5,552 bases of DNA from Clostridia bacterium (GTDB lineage Bacteria; Bacillota_A; Clostridia; TANB77; CAG-508): positions 1 through 5,552 of the forward strand of contig JAGATI010000096.1 in NCBI GenBank assembly GCA_017621295.1. Direction: 5' to 3'. Positions within the stretch are counted from its first letter, which is position 1; every line of letters starts with the position of its first letter. Both the position numbers and the translations under genes were made by a program. The notes beneath the pieces are model-generated. The model saw only the letters and a program-made list of their open reading frames with translations, was not told the DNA's origin and did not search any database. This document shows, piece by piece, positions 1-5,484 of this stretch.

Positions 1-591
1 AATTTTAAGCAAACATCTTTTGTTTTTGTTGGAAAAGTTATTGAAGATACTAAAAGTTTACATTTAACTCAAAAAGAACAAGAAGAAGGAGCAATTCTTA
101 CTTGGAAATATCCATTTGAAGCATTAGAACTAATTACGAATAGTTATGATAATCTAGTTGCTTCAAAATATGAATCAGTATATCATACAAAGTTCATTGT
201 GCTTGGAGATAGAAAGATTCTAGAGTTTTATTTGAATAAAGTTAAAATAAGTAAAGAATTTGTAAATGACTGGTTGAAGAAATTAAAGCAATATTGGTTT
301 AATAAAGATATAGCAAATTCAATTTCATTATTTACTGAGACTAAATATTATCAAGAGACACCCTTTATGAAACCATATACAACTTTTAAAGAAATAGAAG
401 ATGAATGGCAACACATAAAAAATGAAAATATTAAAAATATTAAATTTGAAATTTTAACAATAGATGATTATAAAGTAATTGTTGAGTGGTATTTAGAACA
501 AAATGAAGATATATTTGATGGAATTTATGAAATACATTTTAATGATAAATTGAAATGTATATACTTTAAAAGTTGGGAAATGAAACAATGA
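1..591 (+). CDS. Nudix hydrolase C-terminus fused to an NTF2/SnoaL-like domain (5' end outside window)
   Basis: The frame is open from base 1 to the TGA at 589-591 (196 visible residues), so the true start lies upstream; the internal GTG at 199 is not needed. Visible residues 1-80 look like the C-terminal half of a Nudix hydrolase: a strand FVFVGKVI, then LTQKEQEEGAILTW and a 'PFEALELI' helix, and a final helix around DRKILEFYL. The catalytic Nudix box (GX5EX7REUXEEXGU) would be upstream and cannot be checked. Residues 90-196 resemble an NTF2/SnoaL-like fold: YW near 98, ETPFMKPY at 119-126, a W at 136, and the ending DGIYEIHFND...YFKSWEMKQ. Nudix enzymes cleave nucleoside diphosphates linked to another group; the substrate here is unknown. 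The stop overlaps the next gene's ATG by 4 bases (ATGA), implying translational coupling to the abortive-infection gene. The domain calls come from remembered family patterns, and the Nudix half is less certain because its signature is missing. Confidence 0.72.
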   Translation, partial: NFKQTSFVFVGKVIEDTKSLHLTQKEQEEGAILTWKYPFEALELITNSYDNLVASKYESVYHTKFIVLGDRKILEFYLNKVKISKEFVNDWLKKLKQYWFNKDIANSISLFTETKYYQETPFMKPYTTFKEIEDEWQHIKNENIKNIKFEILTIDDYKVIVEWYLEQNEDIFDGIYEIHFNDKLKCIYFKSWEMKQ

Positions 592-1499
592 ACGCAAACT
601 ATGATTTACTAAGAAATAAAGAAATAATTGCAATTTTAGATGGAGATACTCAATTAGAGGAAAATAATGAAATTAGAATAGCAATGCCATATTTAAGTGG
701 TCCTGATTTGTGTGAATTATCCCAAAAATTTGGTTGCTATCAAGAATATCATTGGGGGAATAACAATAAACCTAATTTGAGCAGATGGCAATATATGGAT
801 AATTTACTCAAATTTGCAATAAAAGAAAATAAAATAAGTCAAGTATTATCTTTTATGATGTCTAAAGAAAGTTTTCATGAAATTTTAAGTAAATTAAAGA
901 CAGTAAATGATATTGAAGAAATGCATAAATACATTTTAAAAAAAGTCTTTGATCAGATAAATTCCATTTTATATTTTGGAGGAAATGAATTAGTTATCGT
1001 AGGTAATCAATTCTTAATAAAAAGGGTGGAAGAAAAAATTAATATAGAGGTTCCAAACATAAATATTGTTGATAGAGAATACATTAAAGATTTATCTGAA
1101 AGAGCTATGAAAGATATTAGTGATGGTAATATGGATAGTGCAATTACAAAATCACGAACTATTCTAGAAGAAACTTTCTGCTATGTTATAGAAACAAAAA
1201 ATGAAGTTCCTTCAGATAGTGGCGATATTGGGAAGTTATATAAACAAGTAAAAGATTTATACAATATGCATAGTGATAAAGATATGGATATAAGAATTAA
1301 TAAACTTATATCTGGTTTAGAAAAAATTGTATCTAGCCTTGCAGAAATGAGAAATAATGGTAGTGATTCTCACGGATTAGGAAATAAAAGAATTAAACTT
1401 GCAGACTATCATGCAAGATTAGCAGTAAATTCGTCTGTAACTATGGCAGAATTCATATTATCTGTTTCACAAAGCAATAAAGACAATAATAAAATTTAA
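588..1499 (+). CDS. Abortive infection family protein (Abi C-terminal, HEPN-like)
   Basis: This is a 303-residue protein. I chose ATG 588 because it overlaps the upstream stop as ATGA and has a GGGA stretch about 10 bases before it; an in-frame TTG at 573 would add five residues but is less likely. Residues about 165-292 match the Abi_C (abortive infection C-terminus) pattern: helices ERAMKDISDGNMDSAITKSRTILEETF, then EMRNNGSDSHG at 253-263, then HARLAVNSSVTMAEFIL at 275-291. The R255-x6-H262 spacing fits the R-x4-6-H active site of HEPN ribonucleases. The N-terminal part (about 30-125) contains MPYLSGPDLCEL, a FG, and SRWQYMDNLL at 65-74, a layout I associate with other Abi-family proteins but cannot name. 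No signal peptide or membrane segment is seen, so it is likely cytoplasmic. The inferred role is phage defence by RNA cleavage or growth arrest, coupled with the Nudix/NTF2 protein. The family call is fairly secure; the activity is inference. Confidence 0.82.
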   Translation: MNANYDLLRNKEIIAILDGDTQLEENNEIRIAMPYLSGPDLCELSQKFGCYQEYHWGNNNKPNLSRWQYMDNLLKFAIKENKISQVLSFMMSKESFHEILSKLKTVNDIEEMHKYILKKVFDQINSILYFGGNELVIVGNQFLIKRVEEKINIEVPNINIVDREYIKDLSERAMKDISDGNMDSAITKSRTILEETFCYVIETKNEVPSDSGDIGKLYKQVKDLYNMHSDKDMDIRINKLISGLEKIVSSLAEMRNNGSDSHGLGNKRIKLADYHARLAVNSSVTMAEFILSVSQSNKDNNKI

Positions 1500-1539
1500 T
1501 ATTACTAAAAAATAATATTAGATTTTATATTGTCTTTTT
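1479..1539 (+). terminator. Long-stem terminator between convergent genes
   Basis: The left arm (1479-1504, AAAGACAAT...TAATATTA) pairs with the right arm (1513-1537, TAATATTA...ATTGTCTTT) over about 25 bp, with one bulged A and one T/C mismatch. The loop is 8 bases, and a T run covers 1535-1539. The left arm overlaps the end and stop codon of the Abi gene. It fits a rho-independent terminator for the + strand operon and may also stop the convergent ORF6N transcript from the other side, although the T run in that direction is poor. The stem is very AT-rich, so its strength is uncertain. Confidence 0.6.
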
Positions 1540-1541
1540 GT

Positions 1542-2567
1542 TTATAAATTAATGATTTTTTCTATTATTTCTATATCTTCAATTCTATTAATAGCAAAAC
1601 ACTTTTTGCCTAAATCCTTTATAGAAGCTCCTAAATGATACATTTCCTTATTATCTATAACCATGAATCTATCATGAAACTTATTTGTTTTAGCAACTTT
1701 TAAGATAGGATATTCTTTATTGAATTTTTTAACATCTAAATTTTCAATATTACTTTTATCAGATGTTAAAATAACTACTTCCACATTATTTTTCTTTTTA
1801 GCTAACATTTTCAAAATACTATCATCAATATAATTATCTATAATCAGAATCTTATTATTTGCTCTTTTTATAATGTCTATTATTAAACTATATGCATCAT
1901 ATATTTGACCATCAAAAAATATCCTTTGTTTGATAGTTTCTTCCAACTGAAGTTGATTAAATACTTCATCAAATTTTTTATCATGCTCTAATAATTTGTA
2001 TTCCATATTTGTTAATCTTTCAAAAACTTGTCCATTTAACATTAAAAACTTTCTCATTTCTACAAAAGCATTCATAATATCTATACTAACTTGAATAGCT
2101 ATATCATTTTTTAATAGTCCTGATAACATAGCTATTCCTTGCTCCGTAAACGCATAAGGTAGATATTTACGATGCTTACCTCTACCAACGTTTTCGTTTA
2201 AGGTCGCAATTTGCGACCTTAAAGAATTATCAATATTTTCTTGTATAGTATTTTGGTTTAAGGTGACATTTTTGCACCTTAAAACTTCATATTCTTTATC
2301 TGTTAATTGAAAACAGAAATTTTCTGGAAATCTTTGTTTATTTCTATTCACAGTTTCATTTATTCTCTTAGTAGGATAGTGATATAACATTGCCACATCA
2401 CTATCTAGCATTACTTGTTTACCTCTTATTGTGTATATTAAACTTTTTATATCTTCATTTGTTAATTCATTTTGAATTGCTAATTTATTGTCTGAGACAA
2501 CAAGGTTCTGGGGACCCGACTGCAATCTCTGATTGCTATGTCGGGTCAGGTTCTTATTTTCTTCCAT
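1542..2567 (-). CDS. ORF6N domain protein with C-terminal PLD/HKD-like domain
   Basis: This is a 341-residue protein. The ATG at 2567 is chosen because AAAGGATG (2575-2582) lies 7 bases upstream; the longer frame from a TTG at 2624 would overlap the preceding gene and lacks such a site. Residues 1-37 are a polar leader. Residues about 40-175 form an ORF6N DNA-binding domain: IRGKQVMLDSDVAMLY at 47-62, RFPENFCFQLT at 79-89, and LPYAFTEQGIAMLSGLL at 136-152. This domain is typical of phage antirepressor-like and mobile-element regulators. Residues about 183-210 are probably a coiled coil. Residues 217-341 resemble a phospholipase D/HKD fold (LIIDNYID at 241-248, H298-x-R300-x4-D305, GAS at 313-315). 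The HKD lysine is replaced by Arg, so catalysis is doubtful. The gene lies 31 bp after the 115-residue gene, probably in the same transcript. Three palindromes lie inside the coding sequence (separate entries). A regulatory role is inferred from the family; the target is unknown. Confidence 0.87.
   Translation of the reverse strand: MEENKNLTRHSNQRLQSGPQNLVVSDNKLAIQNELTNEDIKSLIYTIRGKQVMLDSDVAMLYHYPTKRINETVNRNKQRFPENFCFQLTDKEYEVLRCKNVTLNQNTIQENIDNSLRSQIATLNENVGRGKHRKYLPYAFTEQGIAMLSGLLKNDIAIQVSIDIMNAFVEMRKFLMLNGQVFERLTNMEYKLLEHDKKFDEVFNQLQLEETIKQRIFFDGQIYDAYSLIIDIIKRANNKILIIDNYIDDSILKMLAKKKNNVEVVILTSDKSNIENLDVKKFNKEYPILKVAKTNKFHDRFMVIDNKEMYHLGASIKDLGKKCFAINRIEDIEIIEKIINL
2197..2223. repeat. Perfect 13-bp palindrome in the ORF6N coding region
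   Basis: TTTAAGGTCGCAA (2197-2209), a single T at 2210, and TTGCGACCTTAAA (2211-2223) form a perfect inverted repeat. On the - strand it encodes LRSQIATLN (residues 116-124) of the ORF6N domain. It shares its outer TTTAAGGT/ACCTTAAA arms with the palindrome exactly 60 bp away. Confidence 0.9.
2257..2283. repeat. Second palindrome, a diverged copy 60 bp away
   Basis: TTTAAGGTG (2257-2265) pairs with CACCTTAAA (2275-2283) around a 9-base centre. It encodes LRCKNVTLN (residues 96-104), parallel to LRSQIATLN 20 codons later, so DNA and protein repeat in register. The centre is less symmetric than in the other copy. Confidence 0.85.
2503..2554. repeat. GC-rich hairpin flanked by 7-bp direct repeats inside the ORF6N leader
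   Basis: The 7-mer AGGTTCT occurs at 2503-2509 and 2548-2554, exactly 45 bp apart. Between them lies a palindrome: GACCCGAC (2513-2520), GCAATC (2522-2527), loop TCT, GATTGC (2531-2536), GTCGGGTC (2540-2547). The 38-bp interior holds 22 G/C bases (58%), far above its surroundings. The 45 bp equal 15 codons and keep the frame, giving a leader that reads KNL, then TRHSNQRLQSGPQNL, then VVSDNK. This looks like an in-frame insertion of a miniature palindromic element with a duplicated target, though a shared ancestral leader cannot be excluded. Confidence 0.8.
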
Positions 2568-2576
2568 AGATTCACA

Positions 2577-2582
2577 TCCTTT
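2577..2582 (-). promoter_or_regulatory. Ribosome binding site that decides the ORF6N start
   Basis: AAAGGA on the - strand (within AAAGGATG, 2575-2582) sits 7 bases before the ATG at 2565-2567. It supports this start over the TTG at 2624, which would overlap the previous gene by 26 bases. Confidence 0.7.
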
Positions 2583-2598
2583 TCTTACTCTATATATT

Positions 2599-2946
2599 CT
2601 AAAACATTTGTTCTTTACTGTCAAGACTTTTGCAATTTTTAATTTTAAAATTTATACTATTGAAAAGATATAATGCAACTCTATTCTGCTGTGCTGAATC
2701 CATCTCCATAATTTTACTTGATACAAAAATTGTATAAGGGTAATTAGCAAAGTTGACAGTAATAGTTCTATATTCAGTATTAATTTCTTTTAATAAATTA
2801 TCAAAGTATTTACACATTTCTTTTTTATCATATTCTAAATCAGTATGACTGTAATTGTCACACATACATATTGCTAGTCTTAATTTATTTTCTAAATCCA
2901 TTTCTTTTATCAGTTCTATTACATAATTTATTTTTTCATCATTCAT
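2599..2946 (-). CDS. Small hypothetical protein (115 aa), upstream partner of the ORF6N gene
   Basis: I do not recognise this protein. The ATG at 2946 has a GAAAGGA ribosome site (2957-2963) 10 bases upstream. The N-terminal 55 residues are charged and probably helical (NYVIELIKEMDLENKLRLAI, then KEMCKYFDNLLKEI). Residues 58-75 look like beta strands (YRTITVNFANYPYTIFVSS), followed by a helix QQNRVALYLFNSI near 86-98. There are four cysteines with no evident metal motif, and no signal peptide or membrane segment, so it is likely a cytoplasmic alpha/beta protein. It ends 31 bp before the ORF6N start, so the two are probably co-transcribed. A regulator-associated or accessory mobile-element role is possible from context only. 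Confidence 0.75.
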   Translation of the reverse strand: MNDEKINYVIELIKEMDLENKLRLAICMCDNYSHTDLEYDKKEMCKYFDNLLKEINTEYRTITVNFANYPYTIFVSSKIMEMDSAQQNRVALYLFNSINFKIKNCKSLDSKEQMF

Positions 2947-2976
2947 ATTTTTTAGTTCCTTTCAATTTTTATTTTT

Positions 2977-3038
2977 GGGGTATGGGGTGTAAAACCCATT
3001 TTTGAATTTGTGCGGGAGTACAAATTCAGTGCTTGCTA
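2977..3038 (+). other. oriT-like hairpin region (candidate transfer origin)
   Basis: This non-coding stretch lies between the recombinase and the 115-residue gene. A G-rich run (GGGGTATGGGG, 2977-2987) overlaps a small hairpin ATGGG (2982-2986) / CCCAT (2995-2999). Next comes a perfect 8-bp inverted repeat GAATTTGT (3004-3011) / ACAAATTC (3020-3027) with loop gcgggagt, followed directly by AGTGCTTGCTAGG (3028 on). A hairpin followed at once by an AGTGC-type sequence is the arrangement of IncQ-like relaxase origins (conserved TAAGTGCGCCCT). The match is architectural, not a verified motif, and no relaxase gene is in the window. It could instead be a regulatory or att region. Confidence 0.35.
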
Positions 3039-3122
3039 GGACAGTAATTTTTAAATTCCAAAAAATCGCATTTTTTCTTGAGGTATTTTTTATTTCACTT
3101 GTTGTAAAATTTTCAAACCACT

Positions 3123-4907
3123 TTATGCAATTTCTGATGGAACTCTTGGTATTAATGTTAAATAATCTACTACATTTTCGTCCTCAATATATGGACAATT
3201 TATAATTCCATTATCATAAAAATTCTGTTTTAATAACTCATTATATATTGTTAAAGTAGCATTATCATACTCATTATTTGCAATTTTATTATTAGAAAAT
3301 ACAAAATAATCTTCCTGCAATTTCTCTAATTCTTCTTTAGTAATTGCTTCTTTATAAATAAAACCTATATTGTTATTTCGTAGTATTTCAAATAAATATT
3401 CAATATAATCTTTACTGCTTTTGGAAATAAACTCTTCTGTAAATTTAATATTTTTTATCTCAATATTGTAATTTTTATCTCTTTTTATTTCGATTGTATC
3501 AATTAATATTTTAATCAATTCTTTCTTGGATTTTCTATTTAAACTCTCAAAAACAAATGAAAAACCTAACCTATTTTTAAATATAACTTCATTATTTTCA
3601 ACATTACAATCCAACTTCTTTAGTAACTCTATTGTATACTCTTTAAAGTCACTGTTTGGATCTATCTGCTGTTTTTTTCTGTTCAAGTTTTCTATTTCTT
3701 TCTTAATTACATCATTTTTATTATTAATTGTTTCAACATTTAATGTAGAACTCAAATATAAATCGACTAACTTTTTTTCTTGCATTTTTAATTTCTCAAT
3801 AGCTTTTTCTATATCTTTAATATCCTTTGTTTTGGTTGAATTACATACTATAATTTCATTATCCATATCATACATATACCTTGTTAATTCATTTAAAACT
3901 CTTGACAATTTTTCCTCAATTTTATCTGAACTATAATGTATTCCTTTTGATTTACAATTAGGATTTTTACAAGCTAAATGATAATATACTTTTTCTTTCG
4001 GGGTTCCACTATACTTAAAAGAGTTTGTAGAAGATAGTATTTTTCCACAAGTAGGACATCTTACAATGCCAGTAAATAAATGAATATGCTCTCCGTAATT
4101 TGAGTGTTTATTTCTCTCTAAAACTTTTCTAGTGGCATTCCACGTTTCCATATCTATAATTGGTTCACAATAGTTTTCAACTCTTAATATATCTTGTGGT
4201 TTTCTACAATATTTACCATATTCAAATATGCCAATATAAATAGAATTAGTTAATATATTATAAACTCTATCACTTGTCCATTTTCCTGTTTTTAAATAAG
4301 CTTTGTTATCTCTCATAGTTGTTGCAATACTTCTAGTTGATTTCCCTTGCTTACATAGTTCGAATATTTCTTTAATTATTTGTGCTTCTATTGGCTCTAT
4401 TTCTAAATGACCAGTTTCACTATTTCTAACATAACCATATGGTGCTTTAGCTGGGTGTACTCTTTCTAATGCCATTTCTTCTAATGCTCTTTTAGTTCTT
4501 GCTCCAATTTCTTTTCTTTCTCTTTGTCCAAATACTAAATTCATACCGAATATCATTTCACCATTGGCAGTAGATACATCATAAGGCTCTAAAATAAGTT
4601 CTATTTTAACATCATGTTCTTCACAATAATTAAGAAGCCAAAAGCCATCATAATTATTTCGAGTAAGTCTATCTACTTTAATAGCAACTATTATTTCAAT
4701 TTTGTGTGATTTAATATCTTTTAAAAGTCTTTGCATTTCTGGTCGCATTAAATCTTTTCCAGAATGTCCTGCATCATTGTAAACATCTACAATATCGTAA
4801 TTATTCTTTTCACAATATTCTTTTATCATTCGTAACTGTGAATCAATAGAATAGCCATTATCTCTTTGGTCATCTGTTGATACTCTTACATAAACTCCAC
4901 ATCTCAT
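3123..4907 (-). CDS. Large serine recombinase (site-specific integrase)
   Basis: This is a complete 594-residue protein, the usual size for the large serine recombinase family that integrates and excises phages and integrative elements without host factors. The ATG at 4907 has an excellent AGGAGG site (CCTCCT, 4917-4922) 9 bases upstream. The resolvase domain (residues 2-145) begins GVYVRVSTDDQ with Arg8 and nucleophile Ser10, and has VDRLTR at 78-83 carrying the conserved Asp79, Arg80 and Arg83. A recombinase domain spans about 155-262 (APYGYVRN, WTSDRVYNILTN, YIGIFEYGK). A zinc ribbon follows with C284/C287 and C313/C318. A coiled coil at about 362-415 probably controls integration versus excision. 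The C-terminal tail (420-594) is a family-variable region. Nothing looks truncated or frameshifted, so the enzyme appears functional. The target site is unknown. Confidence 0.95.
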   Translation of the reverse strand: MRCGVYVRVSTDDQRDNGYSIDSQLRMIKEYCEKNNYDIVDVYNDAGHSGKDLMRPEMQRLLKDIKSHKIEIIVAIKVDRLTRNNYDGFWLLNYCEEHDVKIELILEPYDVSTANGEMIFGMNLVFGQRERKEIGARTKRALEEMALERVHPAKAPYGYVRNSETGHLEIEPIEAQIIKEIFELCKQGKSTRSIATTMRDNKAYLKTGKWTSDRVYNILTNSIYIGIFEYGKYCRKPQDILRVENYCEPIIDMETWNATRKVLERNKHSNYGEHIHLFTGIVRCPTCGKILSSTNSFKYSGTPKEKVYYHLACKNPNCKSKGIHYSSDKIEEKLSRVLNELTRYMYDMDNEIIVCNSTKTKDIKDIEKAIEKLKMQEKKLVDLYLSSTLNVETINNKNDVIKKEIENLNRKKQQIDPNSDFKEYTIELLKKLDCNVENNEVIFKNRLGFSFVFESLNRKSKKELIKILIDTIEIKRDKNYNIEIKNIKFTEEFISKSSKDYIEYLFEILRNNNIGFIYKEAITKEELEKLQEDYFVFSNNKIANNEYDNATLTIYNELLKQNFYDNGIINCPYIEDENVVDYLTLIPRVPSEIA

Positions 4908-4934
4908 AAAAAATTACCTCCTACTTTACCTGTG

Positions 4935-4984
4935 AATTTTTTTAGGTTTTGTATAGTAAAATTGTAAAAAAACCTAAAAAAATT
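4935..4984. repeat. Perfect 16-bp inverted repeat upstream of the recombinase
   Basis: AATTTTTTTAGGTTTT (4935-4950) and AAAACCTAAAAAAATT (4969-4984) are exact inverted copies separated by 18 bases. The total span is 50 bp, within the 5' leader/promoter region of the recombinase. It may be an operator for a dimeric regulator or for the recombinase itself. It lacks the GC stem plus T-run form of a clear terminator. Confidence 0.8.
4952..4958 (-). promoter_or_regulatory. Candidate -10 element of the recombinase promoter
   Basis: On the - strand the spacer between the inverted-repeat arms contains TACTATA, a good -10-like sequence about 45 bases before the recombinase ATG. The -35 side falls in the T-rich arm (TTTAGG/TTTTTT) and is a weak match to TTGACA. 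If real, a protein bound to the arms would block or shape this promoter. AT-rich DNA gives many false -10 matches. Confidence 0.35.
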
Positions 4985-5080
4985 TTTCTTCTTCTATATG
5001 TTTGCTCAAAAAAGTGCATTTTCGCCCCCTAGTTTAGGAAAAAAACTTAAAATTTTTTTATAAAATTGCAAAATAGAAGG
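4985..5080. other. Intergenic stretch with an isolated GC-rich patch
   Basis: There is no gene between the inverted repeat and the 94-residue gene. The only feature is CGCCCCCTAGTTTAGG (5023-5038), which holds CCTA-GTT-TAGG symmetry in otherwise A/T-rich sequence. It is a plausible place for an element junction, but there is no partner sequence in the window to test that. Confidence 0.3.
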
Positions 5081-5365
5081 TTAAATATTTAATTTTATGA
5101 GAATTTGTTTGATTTCTTTTAGGTTATACTTTTGTTTATGTTCTTTAATATAGAATGGCTTATTAGCTATTTCATTCACTTTATATTCATAAATAGTAAG
5201 AGTAGATGGATATGTAATTAAATATTCAGTAGGTTCAATAAATTGTAAATTAGTAGCCTCTAAATGCTTAATTTTGCCATTCTTAACTGCATAATTATAG
5301 GTTTTAATAAATTCTAGTATTTCATCATTTGGCTTTAAATCTTGTATTACTTCGAACTCAAACAT
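5081..5365 (-). CDS. Small hypothetical protein (94 aa)
   Basis: I do not recognise this protein. The ATG at 5365 has a very strong ribosome site (AAAGGAGGG, + strand 5374-5382) 8 bases upstream, which argues for real translation. The sequence is acidic at the start (MFEFEVIQDLKPNDEILEFIKTY), then basic, with alternating beta-like stretches (LQFIEPTEYLITY, LTIYEYKV) and a lysine-rich helical tail (YNLKEIKQILIKLNI). It has no cysteines, signal peptide or membrane segment, so it is a likely small soluble cytoplasmic protein. It sits on the same strand as the recombinase but about 170 bp upstream of it, with the inverted-repeat promoter between, so it is probably a separate unit. Downstream of the tRNA terminator, it may be host chromosomal or the last gene of the element. 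Confidence 0.75.
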   Translation of the reverse strand: MFEFEVIQDLKPNDEILEFIKTYNYAVKNGKIKHLEATNLQFIEPTEYLITYPSTLTIYEYKVNEIANKPFYIKEHKQKYNLKEIKQILIKLNI

Positions 5366-5439
5366 AAAAAATGCCCTCCTTTCTAAAAGAGAACATTTTT
5401 GATATTTTTTATGAAGTTCAATTTATCTTTTCTAAAAAT

Positions 5440-5475
5440 GAAAAAACTTACGAAACCCTTCAAAGTTCGTAAGTT
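5440..5475 (-). terminator. Rho-independent terminator of the tRNA-Thr
   Basis: On the - strand, AACTTACGAA and TTCGTAAGTT form a perfect 10-bp stem (+ strand 5445-5454 and 5466-5475) with an 11-base loop. A run of T corresponding to the A run at 5441-5446 follows. It lies 10 bases beyond the tRNA 3' end, in the right position to end its transcript. Confidence 0.85.
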
Positions 5476-5484
5476 GCTATAAAA

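Noticed and set aside
573..587. TTG 573 as start of the Abi gene
   Set aside because: ATG 588, overlapping the previous stop as ATGA, is a better start with a GGGA stretch at proper distance.
199..591. A separate 130-residue gene starting at GTG 199
   Set aside because: The frame is open back to base 1 and the upstream residues read as Nudix-like protein, so this is an internal codon of a longer gene.
2568..2624. N-terminal extension of the ORF6N protein from TTG 2624
   Set aside because: It overlaps the upstream gene and passes over a good AAAGGATG site placed for ATG 2567.
3002..3205. 67-residue + strand reading frame
   Set aside because: It covers the oriT-like non-coding region and the antisense of the recombinase end, with no ribosome site or protein-like features.
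3526..3936. 136-residue + strand reading frame
   Set aside because: It is antisense to the coiled-coil part of the recombinase; its Phe/Ser/Leu-rich composition is the mirror of Lys/Glu/Asn-rich coding.
4935..4984. The 50-bp inverted repeat as an intact attP site
   Set aside because: The 50-bp span fits a serine-integrase att site, but an integrated element would carry hybrid attL/attR halves, not perfect symmetry; a promoter operator fits better.
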